Assembly (NCBI RefSeq): GCF_002970975.1
Contig: NZ_PNFA01000006.1
Location: forward strand, 212,773 to 276,772
Length of the DNA: 64,000 bases
From: Microbacterium halophytorum
GTDB taxonomy: Bacteria; Actinomycetota; Actinomycetes; Actinomycetales; Microbacteriaceae
Direction of reading: 5' to 3'
In this document: piece after piece, positions 1-8,773 of the stretch
How positions within the stretch are numbered: position 1 is the stretch's first letter
Layout of the letters: every line of letters starts with the position of its first letter
Position numbers and translations under genes: made by a program
Notes under the pieces: model-generated
Seen by the model: the letters and a program-made list of their open reading frames with translations, nothing else
Databases searched by the model: none
What the model was told of the DNA's origin: nothing

Positions 1-1322
1 GCCGGATGCCGTACCCGCTCGCGCTCGCGCTGGCGGTGCCGCTCGCGGCGCAGCTGGCCTGCGGCCCGATCATCGTGCTGTTCGCGCCGCAGGTGCCGTT
101 GTACGGCGTGCCGGCGAACATGCTGGCGGCCCTCGCGGCGCCGATCGCGACGGTCGCGGGCCTGGCCGCGTGCCTCCTCGCCGCAGTGCCGGGCCTCGGG
201 GCGGTCGTCGCCTGGGTCGGGTGGGTGCCGTCGGCCTGGATCGCCGAGACGGCGCACCTGGCGGCCTCGCTGCCGCGGGCGGGCCTCGCCTGGTGGGAGG
301 GGGCCGCTGGTTTCACGGCGCTCGCGGTGATCGGAGCCTGCATCGCCGTGCTCGTCATCGTGCCGCCCGCCCGGGGCGCGGCGGCACCGGAGGCCCGCTC
401 CGGTGGGAAGGGGCGGACCGATCGCCACGGCGGCGTCAGGTCAGGGCCATCCGGCGCGCCGGACGGCCCTGACCTCCGCGCCGGGGCGCTCGTGCGGCGC
501 ACGGCCGGCGCCGTGCTCGCGATCGCCGCCGGGCTCGGAGCGGGGCTGTCGCTTGCGGGCGGCGCCGTCGTCGGCCCGCTGACGGCGCCCCGCGGCTGGG
601 CCGTCGCGGCCTGCGACGTCGGCCAGGGCGACGCCGTGCTCGTTCGGTCGGCCGGTGAGGTGATGCTCGTCGACACCGGCCCCGAACCGGAGCCGCTTGC
701 GGCGTGCCTCTCCCGCCTGGGCATCCGCCGCATCGACGTCCTCGTGCTGACGCATTTCGACGCCGACCACACGGGCGGCGCCGCGGCGATCGCCGGCCGC
801 GTCGCGCACGTGATCCACGGGCCGGAGGACGACCGCGCGGAGGCGGTGCTGCGCGCGCTCGGCGACCCGCCGCGGACCGAGGTCGTCGCGGGCATGACGG
901 GCGTGCTCGGCGGAGCGGATTGGTCCGTCCTCTGGCCGTCGGCCGGTGCAGCGTTCCCCGCGGGAAACGATTCGAGCGTCGTGATCGACATCGCGGGCGG
1001 GGGAGTGCCGCGCACCCTGCTGCTCGGAGATACGTCCGAGCAGTCGCAGGAGGCGATGCTGCGGCGGGTGCACCTCGCGGCGCCGTACGGCATCGTCAAG
1101 GTCGCCCACCACGGCAGCGCCGATCAGCTGGCGCGCCTCTACGTCGAAGCAGCCCCGGCCGTGGCCCTCGTGACCGTCGGAGACAACGACTACGGTCACC
1201 CGCGCGCGGAGACGCTCGCGCTGCTGCGGCGGGCGGGCGCGGCCATCGCGCGGACCGACGCCTCGGGTCTCGTGCTCGTCTCCGCTGAGGAAGGCGGCCT
1301 CGCACTCTGGCGGGAGCGATAG
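1..1322 (+). CDS. comEC: ComEC/Rec2 DNA-uptake protein, C-terminal part
   Basis: The reading frame is open to the left edge, so this is the 3' part of a longer gene. The first ~120 codons encode several hydrophobic segments typical of the ComEC competence membrane domain. After a charged linker comes another hydrophobic helix, then a metallo-beta-lactamase-like domain. That domain shows DVGQGD (about 614-631), the metal-binding THFDADHTGG (750-779) and VAHHGS (1107-1118), the standard set for the ComEC C-terminal nuclease-like domain. In the family, ComEC forms the inner-membrane channel for single-stranded DNA uptake. holA follows on the same strand after 88 bases, the usual actinobacterial order comEA-comEC-holA. 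The true start lies outside the window. Confidence 0.9.
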   Translation, partial: RMPYPLALALAVPLAAQLACGPIIVLFAPQVPLYGVPANMLAALAAPIATVAGLAACLLAAVPGLGAVVAWVGWVPSAWIAETAHLAASLPRAGLAWWEGAAGFTALAVIGACIAVLVIVPPARGAAAPEARSGGKGRTDRHGGVRSGPSGAPDGPDLRAGALVRRTAGAVLAIAAGLGAGLSLAGGAVVGPLTAPRGWAVAACDVGQGDAVLVRSAGEVMLVDTGPEPEPLAACLSRLGIRRIDVLVLTHFDADHTGGAAAIAGRVAHVIHGPEDDRAEAVLRALGDPPRTEVVAGMTGVLGGADWSVLWPSAGAAFPAGNDSSVVIDIAGGGVPRTLLLGDTSEQSQEAMLRRVHLAAPYGIVKVAHHGSADQLARLYVEAAPAVALVTVGDNDYGHPRAETLALLRRAGAAIARTDASGLVLVSAEEGGLALWRER

Positions 1323-1398
1323 CTCCCGCCGGGCCGAGCGCGGCGGGACGGGGCGCGCGGTCGGGGGCAGCGGCGCGGCGCGTGTCTCCGGCCGCCGG

Positions 1399-1404
1399 TA
1401 GGCT
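1399..1404 (+). promoter_or_regulatory. Predicted -10 box of holA, leaderless type
   Basis: TAGGCT ends six bases before the holA ATG at 1411, so transcription should start at or next to the A of the start codon. No Shine-Dalgarno sequence precedes the gene, which fits a leaderless mRNA. Confidence 0.5.
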
Positions 1405-1410
1405 GGGCGC

Positions 1411-2451
1411 ATGGCTGCTGCGACCGCTCGTTCCGGGGGAAAGAAGGCGGCGGCGAAGATCCCGCAGCTCTCGTGGCGGGCACCGGAGCCCGCCCCGATC
1501 ATGCTCGTCAGCGGGCCCGAGGAGGTCTGCGCCGAGCGCGCGATGGCGGGCGTGCGCGACTACCTCAAGGCGGAGGACCCGACGCTCGAGGTCACCGACA
1601 TCAGGGCCGACGACTACACGTCGGGCACACTGCTCGGGGTCACCTCGCCCTCGCTGTTCGGCGAACCGCGGCTCGTCCGCGTGGAGGGCGTCGAGAAGTG
1701 CTCCGACGCGTTCCTGTCGGAGGCCCTCGCCTACATCGAGGCACCGCAGGAGGGCGCAACGCTCGTGCTGCGCCACACGGGTGCGACGGTGCGGGGCAAG
1801 AAGCTCCTCGACGCCATCCGGTCGGGAACGGGCGGTGGTGCGGAGGTGCCGTGCCCGGCGATCAAGCGCGACTCCGATCGGTACGACTTCGCGGCGGGGG
1901 AGTTCAAGGCGGCCGGTCGCAGGGTCGCACCCAAGGCACTGCAGGCGCTCACGAGCGCGTTCTCCGACGACCTGACCGAGCTCGCGTCGGCGTGCCAGCA
2001 GCTCATCGCCGACGTCGACGGCGACATCACGGCCGAGATCGTCGCGCGCTACTACGGCGGCCGCGTTGAGACGAACGCCTTCGTCGTCGCCGACACGGCC
2101 ATCGCCGGCCAGTACGGCGACGCGCTCATCGCGCTCCGCCATGCCCTCGACTCGGGCGCCGACCCCGTGCCGCTCGTGGCCGCCTTCGCCATGAAGATCC
2201 GCACGATGGCGCGCGTCGCCGGGCAGCGCGGCTCGTCGCGCGACATCGCGATGCGCGTGGGGATGAAGGACTGGCAGGTCGACCGGGCCAAGCGGGACCT
2301 GCAGTCGGGGTGGAGCCCGCGCTCGCTCGGCGCGGCGATCCAGGCGATCGCCCGCGCCGACGCCGAGGTGAAGGGCGCTTCGCGCGACCCGGTCTTCGCG
2401 CTCGAGCGCATGGTCACGGTCGTCGCGACCCGACGCCCCTTCGGCGCCTGA
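1411..2451 (+). CDS. holA: DNA polymerase III subunit delta
   Basis: A protein of 346 residues, close to the usual length of HolA (about 340). It carries the N-terminal clamp-loader pattern (MLVSGPEEVCAERA, a degenerate P-loop region) and the helical C-terminal part with ALRHALDSGADPVPLVAAFAMKIR-type helices expected in the delta subunit (shown here only in outline). Delta opens the beta sliding clamp as part of the clamp-loader complex at the replication fork. The ATG is preceded by a -10 box at six bases rather than by a ribosome binding site. It sits directly downstream of comEC, as in most actinobacteria. The recognition rests on length, conserved motifs and context. Confidence 0.9.
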   Translation: MAAATARSGGKKAAAKIPQLSWRAPEPAPIMLVSGPEEVCAERAMAGVRDYLKAEDPTLEVTDIRADDYTSGTLLGVTSPSLFGEPRLVRVEGVEKCSDAFLSEALAYIEAPQEGATLVLRHTGATVRGKKLLDAIRSGTGGGAEVPCPAIKRDSDRYDFAAGEFKAAGRRVAPKALQALTSAFSDDLTELASACQQLIADVDGDITAEIVARYYGGRVETNAFVVADTAIAGQYGDALIALRHALDSGADPVPLVAAFAMKIRTMARVAGQRGSSRDIAMRVGMKDWQVDRAKRDLQSGWSPRSLGAAIQAIARADAEVKGASRDPVFALERMVTVVATRRPFGA

Positions 2452-2533
2452 GCCCAGGCAGCCCTCGGGGCGTGCATCCGCGGAGCCCTGGCGCGGCCCG
2501 CGAGGCGACGCCATTCTCCCGGCGCGGAAGGGG

Positions 2534-2562
2534 TTGTGCCCCGTCGGCGGGTGCAGTACTGT
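2534..2562 (+). promoter_or_regulatory. Predicted promoter of the LacI-family regulator gene
   Basis: TTGTGC (2534-2539) and TACTGT (2557-2562) are separated by 17 bases. The first operator begins immediately downstream, so the repressor would sit on its own transcription start. Confidence 0.5.
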
Positions 2563-2563
2563 C

Positions 2564-2590
2564 GAACCGGTTCACAATCGAACCGGTTCG
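2564..2590. promoter_or_regulatory. Pair of LacI-family operators, autoregulatory
   Basis: Two palindromes with the core GAACCGGTTC lie at 2564-2573 and 2580-2589, centres 16 bp apart; the second extends to CGAACCGGTTCG (2579-2590). They lie between the predicted -10 box and the regulator start codon. The central CG dyad is characteristic of LacI-family sites. The same core recurs at 3686-3699 and 10863-10872. Confidence 0.7.
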
Positions 2591-2614
2591 CATCGCGGCG
2601 AAGAAGGAGACACG

Positions 2615-3637
2615 GTGGTCACGATCGGAGACGTCGCCCGCACCGCGGGCGTGTCGCGCAGCACGGCGTCGTACGCGCTGTCGGGAAAGCGCGCGATCTC
2701 CGAGGACGTGCGCCGCCGGGTCGAGGACGCCGTGCGCGAGCTCGGCTACTCGCCGAACGCCGGGGCGAGGGCGCTGGCCACGTCGCGCACGCGCACGATC
2801 GGGCTCCTCGCCCAGTTCTATGAAGACGAGTTCGCCCCGGCCATGCTCCAGTACATCCTGGGTGTGTCCGACACGGCTCGCGAACTGGGCTACGACATCC
2901 TGCTCGTCACCGAATCCGACGGGCGCAGCGCGCTGCGGCGCATCACGTCGACCCGCATGGTCGACGGCCTCGTGCTGCTGAACGTCGCCGAGAACGACGA
3001 GCGCCTCGCGGTGCTGCGCGCGGCCGCCCAGCCGGGCGCTCTCGTCGGCCGACCCGCCGATTGCTCGGGCGTCGACGTCTTCGACCTGGACTTCGAGGAG
3101 GCCGGCCGCCTCATGGTCGACCATCTGCACGAGCTGGGCCACCGCGAGCTGCTCCTGGTGTCGCAGCCGGAGCACGTCGTCGAGCGCGGCGGCGCCTACG
3201 TCTGGCGCCTGCAGAACGCGGCCATCGAACGGGCCCGCATGCGTGGGATCCGGTTGCACCCGACCTTCGTCCCGGCCCACCAGCCAGAGGTCGGGCGCGC
3301 GCTGGCCGAACTGCTCGACGCGCACCCGAGCGCAACTGGCCTGCTTGTGAACAACGAGGCGGCCGCCGCCGCGCTTCCCACCGTGCTGCACGAGCGCGAT
3401 CTGTCTGCGCCGACGAATCTGTCGGTCGTCGGGCGGTACTCCGACGAGTTCGCCCGCACATTCTCGCTGCCCTATTCGTCCATCGAGAGCGCGCCGGACC
3501 GGCTGGGGAGCATGGCCGTGCGCGCCCTGGTGCGTCGGATCGAAGGGCAGCCGGGCCACGACGAACCCCACGTCGTGCGATACCTCTCGCCCGAGCTCGT
3601 CGACCGGGGCAGCACGGCCTCCCCGCGGCACAGCTGA
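2615..3637 (+). CDS. LacI-family transcriptional regulator of the glycoside locus
   Basis: A protein of 340 residues. The N-terminal helix-turn-helix (TIGDVARTAGVSRSTASYAL, residues about 3-22) is the LacI signature, followed by the hinge region (NAGARALATSRT) and a periplasmic-binding-protein-like effector domain with the usual IGLLAQFYED and late VVGRYSDE segments. A frame extends upstream to 2534, but the GTG at 2615 is chosen because AAGGAG (2604-2609) lies at proper spacing and the HTH begins at residue 3. Operators with the same GAACCGGTTC core lie in front of this gene, the sugar-binding-protein gene and the secreted hydrolase gene, so it probably represses the whole block up to 14.9 kb and responds to a sugar carried by the importer. 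The effector is not predictable from sequence. Confidence 0.9.
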   Translation: MVTIGDVARTAGVSRSTASYALSGKRAISEDVRRRVEDAVRELGYSPNAGARALATSRTRTIGLLAQFYEDEFAPAMLQYILGVSDTARELGYDILLVTESDGRSALRRITSTRMVDGLVLLNVAENDERLAVLRAAAQPGALVGRPADCSGVDVFDLDFEEAGRLMVDHLHELGHRELLLVSQPEHVVERGGAYVWRLQNAAIERARMRGIRLHPTFVPAHQPEVGRALAELLDAHPSATGLLVNNEAAAAALPTVLHERDLSAPTNLSVVGRYSDEFARTFSLPYSSIESAPDRLGSMAVRALVRRIEGQPGHDEPHVVRYLSPELVDRGSTASPRHS

Positions 3638-3685
3638 CCCCTTTCCCGCACCGAACCTGCAGTACTCGCACCCGCATCACTTTCA

Positions 3686-3715
3686 TCGAACCGGTTCGAC
3701 AGGATCCGGATCCTG
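3686..3715. promoter_or_regulatory. LacI operator followed by a second perfect palindrome
   Basis: TCGAACCGGTTCGA (3686-3699) is the most perfect copy of the LacI operator in the window. It is followed without a gap by a different 16-bp perfect palindrome, CAGGATCCGGATCCTG (3700-3715). The binding-protein gene starts at 3732 with AAGGAGG between. The second palindrome may bind another regulator or fold in the mRNA leader. Confidence 0.65.
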
Positions 3716-3731
3716 TTCAAGGAGGAACACC

Positions 3732-4985
3732 ATGAATCGCACCCGCACAGTGCTCGCGACCGGAGCGGCTCTCGTCGCCGTCGGCGCCCTCGCCGCCTGC
3801 TCGTCCGGCGGTGGCGGCGCCGCCGACGGCGGCGACGCGGCATCCGGCACCTACACCTGGTGGGATCCGTACCCCCAGCACGACGGCTCGTCCGACTGGG
3901 AGAAGCGCGCCCAGCAGTGCGGCGAGGACGCCGGTGTGGAGATCGAGCGCACGGCCTACGACACCACGGCCCTGACGAACCAGGCGCTGCTCGCCGCACA
4001 GGAGGGCACGTCGCCCGACATCATCCTGCTCGACAACCCCGCCGTGTCGACGCTCGCCGAGACCGGCATCCTGACCACGACGGAAGAGCTCGGCCTCGAC
4101 ACCTCGGCGATCGACGAGAACCTGCTCGACGCCGGCGTGATCGACGGCAACGCCTACGGGGTGCCGATCGGCGCCAACACGCTCTCCCTCTACTACAACG
4201 CCGACATCCTCTCCGCGGCGGGGGTCGACCCCGCGTCGATCACCGACTGGGAGTCGCTCACGGCTGCGCTCAAGAAGGTCGATGATGCGGGCAGCCGCGG
4301 CATCACGTTCGCCGGCATCGGCACCGAGGAGGGCAGCTTCCAGTTCCTGCCGTGGTTCTGGGGCTCCGGCGCAGACCTGAGCCAGCTCGACTCGCCCGAG
4401 GCCGTGTCGGCGCTCGAGCTGTGGAAGACCTGGCTCGACGAGGGCTACGCACCCAACTCGGTCATCAACAACTCGCAGAACACGGTGTGGGAGGAGTTCC
4501 TCACGGGGGAGTTCGCCTTCGCCGAGAACGGCACGTGGCAGTTCAACAGCGCCGCGGAGGCCGACTTCGAGACGGGAATCGTGCAGCTTCCCGCGAAGGA
4601 CGGCGGCGTCGCGCAGGCGCCGGCGGGCGGCGAGTTCATCGTCGCGCCCGTGCAGGCGGACGAAGCGCGCTACGACGTCACCCGACAGATCGTCGAGTGC
4701 ATGACGACCCCCGAGGGCTTCGTCGAGACGGCGAACACCTTCGCGTACTACATCCCGCCGACGGCAGAGGGCCAGGAGCAGCTGCTGACCGAGAACCCGG
4801 ATCTGGAGCCCTGGGTGACCGCTGTGCAGAGCGCCAAGGGTCGCACGAGCGACGGCCTCGGCACCGACTACCCGCTGATCTCCGAGCAGCTGTGGACGGC
4901 AGTGCAGAGCGCGCTGTCGGGCGCCGAGAGCCCGGAAGAGGCGCTCAAGGCCGCGCAGGCGGCCGCAGAAGACGCCACCAGCTGA
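3732..4985 (+). CDS. Sugar ABC transporter substrate-binding lipoprotein (family 1 type)
   Basis: A protein of 417 residues beginning with a lipoprotein signal peptide: charged MNRTRT, a hydrophobic stretch and lipobox LAAC with Cys23, then a Gly/Ser-rich tether. The mature part has the fold pattern of family 1 sugar-binding proteins (early TWWDPYPQ, central YGVPIGANTLSLYYNAD, late TWQFNS and GGEFIVAP). It should capture an oligosaccharide outside the membrane and hand it to the two permeases that follow. AAGGAGG lies at good spacing before the ATG and a LacI operator precedes it. The neighbouring GH127 and GH31 enzymes suggest arabinose- or xylose-containing oligosaccharides, but the ligand is inference. 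Confidence 0.88.
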   Translation: MNRTRTVLATGAALVAVGALAACSSGGGGAADGGDAASGTYTWWDPYPQHDGSSDWEKRAQQCGEDAGVEIERTAYDTTALTNQALLAAQEGTSPDIILLDNPAVSTLAETGILTTTEELGLDTSAIDENLLDAGVIDGNAYGVPIGANTLSLYYNADILSAAGVDPASITDWESLTAALKKVDDAGSRGITFAGIGTEEGSFQFLPWFWGSGADLSQLDSPEAVSALELWKTWLDEGYAPNSVINNSQNTVWEEFLTGEFAFAENGTWQFNSAAEADFETGIVQLPAKDGGVAQAPAGGEFIVAPVQADEARYDVTRQIVECMTTPEGFVETANTFAYYIPPTAEGQEQLLTENPDLEPWVTAVQSAKGRTSDGLGTDYPLISEQLWTAVQSALSGAESPEEALKAAQAAAEDATS

Positions 4986-5017
4986 CGCGCACCGCGCGCA
5001 CGAGAGGGAACCGAGCT

Positions 5018-5968
5018 ATGAGCACCACCACGACGATCATCGGGGTGCGGGACGGAAAGGGCGGTCGGCACCTGCGTCGGCGGCTCGACGCGAGCCAATG
5101 GGCCGCCGTCGGGTTCGCCGCGCCGCTGCTGGTGTACCTGATCGTCTTCTACGCATACCCGCTGTGGCGGAACATCGACCTGTCGATCCACGACTACACG
5201 ATCCAGGCGTTCGTGCAGGGCGGCGCCGAGTTCGTGGGCTTCGCGAACTACGCGGAGATCTTCGGCTCGGAGATGTTCCCGACGGCGTTCGCGAACACCC
5301 TGCTGTTCACGATCGGGTCGATCATCCCGCAGTTCGCGATCGGCCTGGCGCTGGCGGTGTTCTTCAAGTCGCACTTCCGGCTCTCGAACGTGCTGCGCGC
5401 GCTGTTCCTCGTGCCGTGGCTGCTGCCGCTGATCGTGTCGGCATCCACCTGGGCGTGGATGCTGAACAGCGACAACGGCATCGTGAACTCGCTGATCGTC
5501 GCCTTCGGCGGCGACCCGGTCAACTGGCTCACGTCTCCCGAGACGGCGCTGCTGTCGGTGACGATCGCGAACGTCTGGCTGGGCATCCCGTTCAACCTCG
5601 TCATCCTGCATTCCGGGCTCCAGAACATCCCGGATGAGATGTACGAGGCCGCATCGCTCGACGGCGCGGGGCCGTGGCGGCAGTTCTGGAGCATCACGTT
5701 CCCGCTGCTGCGCCCCGTGTCCGCGATCACACTGCTGCTCGGGCTGATCTACACGCTCAAGGTCGTCGACGTGATCTGGGTGATGACGGCCGGCGGCCCT
5801 GCCGGCGCATCCACGACGCTGGCGATCTGGGCGTATCAGGAGGCGTTCGGCACCGGCATCCCCGACTTCTCGCCGGCCGCCGCGATCGGCAACCTGCTGA
5901 TCCTCATCGCCCTGGTGTTCGGGTTCCTGCACCTCAGGCTCCAGCGCCGACAGGAGGCATCGTCATGA
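5018..5968 (+). CDS. Sugar ABC transporter permease, MalF type
   Basis: A membrane protein of 316 residues with about six hydrophobic segments after a basic N-terminal tail. The EAA loop that contacts the ATPase is clear (EAASLDGAGPWRQFWSITFP). The frame is open further upstream over the preceding gene, but the ATG at 5018 lies 32 bases after the binding-protein stop, and the translation upstream of it is an out-of-frame shadow of that gene. The next permease starts in an ATGA overlap, so the two are translationally coupled. No ATPase gene is present; importers of this family in actinobacteria commonly share a MsiK-type ATPase encoded elsewhere, and that is assumed here. Confidence 0.88.
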   Translation: MSTTTTIIGVRDGKGGRHLRRRLDASQWAAVGFAAPLLVYLIVFYAYPLWRNIDLSIHDYTIQAFVQGGAEFVGFANYAEIFGSEMFPTAFANTLLFTIGSIIPQFAIGLALAVFFKSHFRLSNVLRALFLVPWLLPLIVSASTWAWMLNSDNGIVNSLIVAFGGDPVNWLTSPETALLSVTIANVWLGIPFNLVILHSGLQNIPDEMYEAASLDGAGPWRQFWSITFPLLRPVSAITLLLGLIYTLKVVDVIWVMTAGGPAGASTTLAIWAYQEAFGTGIPDFSPAAAIGNLLILIALVFGFLHLRLQRRQEASS

Positions 5969-6795
5969 CCGGTTCGACCGCGCTCCGCCGCACCTGGTGG
6001 AAGACGGCGCTCGGCCTCGCGTTCACAGGGCTGATGCTCTTCCCGGTGTACTGGATGGTCAACGTCTCCTTCACCCGAACGGGTGACCTGCGCAGCAACC
6101 CGCCGCACTGGTTCCCCTGGGATCCCACGGTCGAGGGCTATCAGGCAGTCTTCCAGCAGCAGCTCCCCGCCTTGGCGACGAGCCTCCTGGTCGGTCTCGG
6201 CTGCGTCGTGCTGACCGTCGTGATCGCCGCCCCGGCCGGCTACGCTCTCGCGCTGCTGAACCTGCGCGGGGGGAGGAGCCTGAACTTCCTGCTCCTCGTC
6301 GCCCAGATGATCCCCGCCGTCGTGATGGCGATGGGTTTCTACGCCGTCTACAACAGCCTCGGGCTGCTGAACACGATCCCCGGATTGATCATCGCCGACT
6401 CGACGATCGCCGTTCCCTTCGGCGTGCTGCTGTTCACGGCCTTCATGAGCGGCATCCCGCGCGAGCTGCTGCAGGCGGCCAAGGTCGACGGTGCGGGCGC
6501 CTGGCGCACGTTCATCTCGATCGTCCTGCCGGTCAGCCGCAACTCGGCGCTGACGGTGTCGCTCTTCGCGTTCCTGTGGGCGTGGTCCGACTTCATCTTC
6601 GCCTCGACGCTGAACCGCAACGGCGATCTCATCCCGATCACGCTCGGCATCTACAACTACATCGGCAACAACACGACCCAGTGGAACGCGATCATGGCGA
6701 CCGCTGTCGTGGCATCCGTTCCCGCCGCCGTGCTGCTCGTCATCGCCCAGCGCTACGTCGCCGCCGGCGTTACTGCGGGCGCGGTGAAGGACTGA
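5965..6795 (+). CDS. Sugar ABC transporter permease, MalG type
   Basis: A protein of 276 residues with six predicted membrane segments and the permease EAA loop (QAAKVDGAGAWRTFISIVLP). Its ATG overlaps the stop of the MalF-type partner as ATGA, with AGGAGG-like CAGGAGG (5951-5957) placed in the preceding gene's 3' end. It forms the second half of the membrane channel. The end TAGAVKD is normal for the family. The GH127 gene follows after 11 bases, so importer and intracellular hydrolases are one operon. Confidence 0.88.
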   Translation: MTGSTALRRTWWKTALGLAFTGLMLFPVYWMVNVSFTRTGDLRSNPPHWFPWDPTVEGYQAVFQQQLPALATSLLVGLGCVVLTVVIAAPAGYALALLNLRGGRSLNFLLLVAQMIPAVVMAMGFYAVYNSLGLLNTIPGLIIADSTIAVPFGVLLFTAFMSGIPRELLQAAKVDGAGAWRTFISIVLPVSRNSALTVSLFAFLWAWSDFIFASTLNRNGDLIPITLGIYNYIGNNTTQWNAIMATAVVASVPAAVLLVIAQRYVAAGVTAGAVKD

Positions 6796-6806
6796 GGGGA
6801 ACCGCT

Positions 6807-8735
6807 GTGACGACTCGTATGACACGGGCGACCGCCCGCCCCGTCGACCCGACGGGAGCACGCCGCGGCCTCGGGCTCGGCGAGCTGCGCCTGGGCGACG
6901 GCTTCTGGGGCAGCAGGCAGCGCACCAACGCCACCGCCACGCTGCGCCACTGCTACGACTGGATGGAGCGCCTCGGCTGGCTCGCGAACTTCGACGCTGT
7001 CGCGTCCGGGCGCACGGGTGCGGACCGCCCCGGCTGGCAGTTCTCCGATTCGGAGGTCTACAAGCTCCTCGAGGCCGCGGCCTGGCACCTGGGCGGCACG
7101 CCGGATCCGGATGCCGAGGAGCTGTTCTCCGCGCTCGTCGACCGGATCGCGGCCGCGCAGGACGACGATGGGTACCTGAACACCTGCTTCGGCCACGGGA
7201 GCCAGCCCGAGCGCTACTCCGACCTGTCCATGGGGCACGAGCTGTACTGCACGGGCCACCTGCTGCAGGCGGCCGTCGCGCGGTTGCGCACGCGGGGCGA
7301 CGACCGCCTGGTCCAGATCGCTCGACGCGCCGCCGATCACGTCTGCCGCGAGTTCGGGCCGGACGGGCGCGACGGCATCTGCGGGCACCCGGAGATCGAG
7401 GTGGCCCTCGCGGAGTTCGGCAGGGCGACGGGTGAGCCCGCCTACATCGAACAGGCGCGCCTGTTCATCGAGCGGCGCGGCCGCGGCACGCTGGCACCCG
7501 TCGCACTGCTCGGGCCCGACTACTTCCAGGACGACACGCCTGTGCGCGAGGCCGCCGTCTGGCGGGGTCACGCGGTGCGCGCGCTCTACCTCGCCGCCGG
7601 TGCGCTCGACGTTGCCGTCGAGGTCGGCGACGAGGGACTGCGGGATGCCGTCGAGCGGCAGTGGACGCGTTCGGTCGAACGCCGCACCTACCTCACGGGC
7701 GGGATGGGCTCGCGCCACCAGGACGAGGGCTTCGGCGACGACTGGGAGCTGCCGCAGGATCGCGCCTACTGCGAGACCTGTGCGGGCATCGCCTCGATCA
7801 TGGTGTCGTGGCGCCTGCTGCTGGCGACGGGGGAGGTGCGGTACGCCGACCTGATCGAGCGCACGATGTACAACGTCGTCGCGACGAGCCCCAGCGCCGA
7901 CGGGCGGGCCTTCTTCTACGCCAACCCCCTGCACCAGCGAACGGCCGGCGCCGATGTGCGCCCCGACGCGGTGAATCCGCGGGCCGAGGGCGGCGTGCGG
8001 GCACCCTGGTTCGACGTGTCGTGCTGCCCGACGAACGTGGCGCGCACGCTCGCCTCCTGGCAGACGTACGCGGCCTTCGTCGATGCGTCCGGTGATACCG
8101 AGGCCCTCGTGGTGGCGCAGTACGCGGCGGGCGGAATCGACGTCGCGCTCGCCGCGGGCTCCCTGCGCTGCGATGTCTCCACGGCCTACCCGGATGACGG
8201 CAGCGTCCGGATCACGGTGAACGAGGCGCCCGACGCGCCCGTCACGCTGCGCCTGCGCGTCCCGCACTGGGCGCACGGTGCGGAGCTGACGGCGCCGGGC
8301 GGGCGCGCGCGCATCGTCGAGCCCGGATGGGCGGAGGTGACTGCCGCGTTCGCACCCGGTGACGTGATCGCACTGTCGCTTCCGACGGCACCGCGCCTGA
8401 CCTGGCCCGACGATCGTGTCGACGCTGCGCGCGGCACCGTCGCCGTCGAGCGCGGGCCGCTCGTGCTCTGCGCCGAGTCGACCGACCTGCCCGCCGGCGC
8501 GGGCATCGGAGACATCGCGCTCCTGCCCGGTGCCGTGCCTCGCGCCGACCGTGACGGAGCGGTCGTGAGCGCCGTGCTGCGGCGCCCGCTCCCGCCCCGG
8601 GAGGGGGGTCCGCCGTTCGGGCCGGAAGAGCCGGTGCGCGCCGATCGCGATCCCGTCGACCTGCGGCTCGTTCCGTATCACCGCTGGGCCGAGCGCGGAC
8701 CAGCCACGATGCGCGTGTTCCTGCCCCTCGGCTGA
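6807..8735 (+). CDS. GH127 family beta-L-arabinofuranosidase
   Basis: A protein of 642 residues without signal peptide, so cytoplasmic. The family GH127 catalytic centre is complete: Glu323 and Cys325 in YCETCAGI, and the Cys406-Cys407 pair in VSCCPTNVART. In the characterised HypBA1 enzyme the equivalent Glu and three Cys bind zinc and one Cys is the nucleophile. The N-terminal part is the (alpha/alpha)6 barrel (DGYLNTCFG, HELYCTGHLLQAA), followed by beta-sandwich domains. The GTG at 6807 is chosen because AGGGGA lies just upstream and the frame before it overlaps the permease. It probably removes terminal beta-L-arabinofuranose from imported oligosaccharides; some GH127 relatives have other specificities, so the substrate is less certain than the family. 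Confidence 0.88.
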   Translation: MTTRMTRATARPVDPTGARRGLGLGELRLGDGFWGSRQRTNATATLRHCYDWMERLGWLANFDAVASGRTGADRPGWQFSDSEVYKLLEAAAWHLGGTPDPDAEELFSALVDRIAAAQDDDGYLNTCFGHGSQPERYSDLSMGHELYCTGHLLQAAVARLRTRGDDRLVQIARRAADHVCREFGPDGRDGICGHPEIEVALAEFGRATGEPAYIEQARLFIERRGRGTLAPVALLGPDYFQDDTPVREAAVWRGHAVRALYLAAGALDVAVEVGDEGLRDAVERQWTRSVERRTYLTGGMGSRHQDEGFGDDWELPQDRAYCETCAGIASIMVSWRLLLATGEVRYADLIERTMYNVVATSPSADGRAFFYANPLHQRTAGADVRPDAVNPRAEGGVRAPWFDVSCCPTNVARTLASWQTYAAFVDASGDTEALVVAQYAAGGIDVALAAGSLRCDVSTAYPDDGSVRITVNEAPDAPVTLRLRVPHWAHGAELTAPGGRARIVEPGWAEVTAAFAPGDVIALSLPTAPRLTWPDDRVDAARGTVAVERGPLVLCAESTDLPAGAGIGDIALLPGAVPRADRDGAVVSAVLRRPLPPREGGPPFGPEEPVRADRDPVDLRLVPYHRWAERGPATMRVFLPLG

Positions 8736-8773
8736 CGGCGCCGATGACTCACCCTGAACTGAAGGAGACAGCT

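Noticed and set aside
5968..5978. ACCGGTTCGA near the start of the MalG-type permease as a further LacI operator
   Set aside because: Only the right half and centre match; the left half reads TG instead of AA and it lies inside coding sequence.
8744..8773. ATG at 8744 as the start of the GH31 gene
   Set aside because: AAGGAGA lies within this stretch at proper distance from GTG 8774, and the upstream ATG lacks a ribosome binding site.
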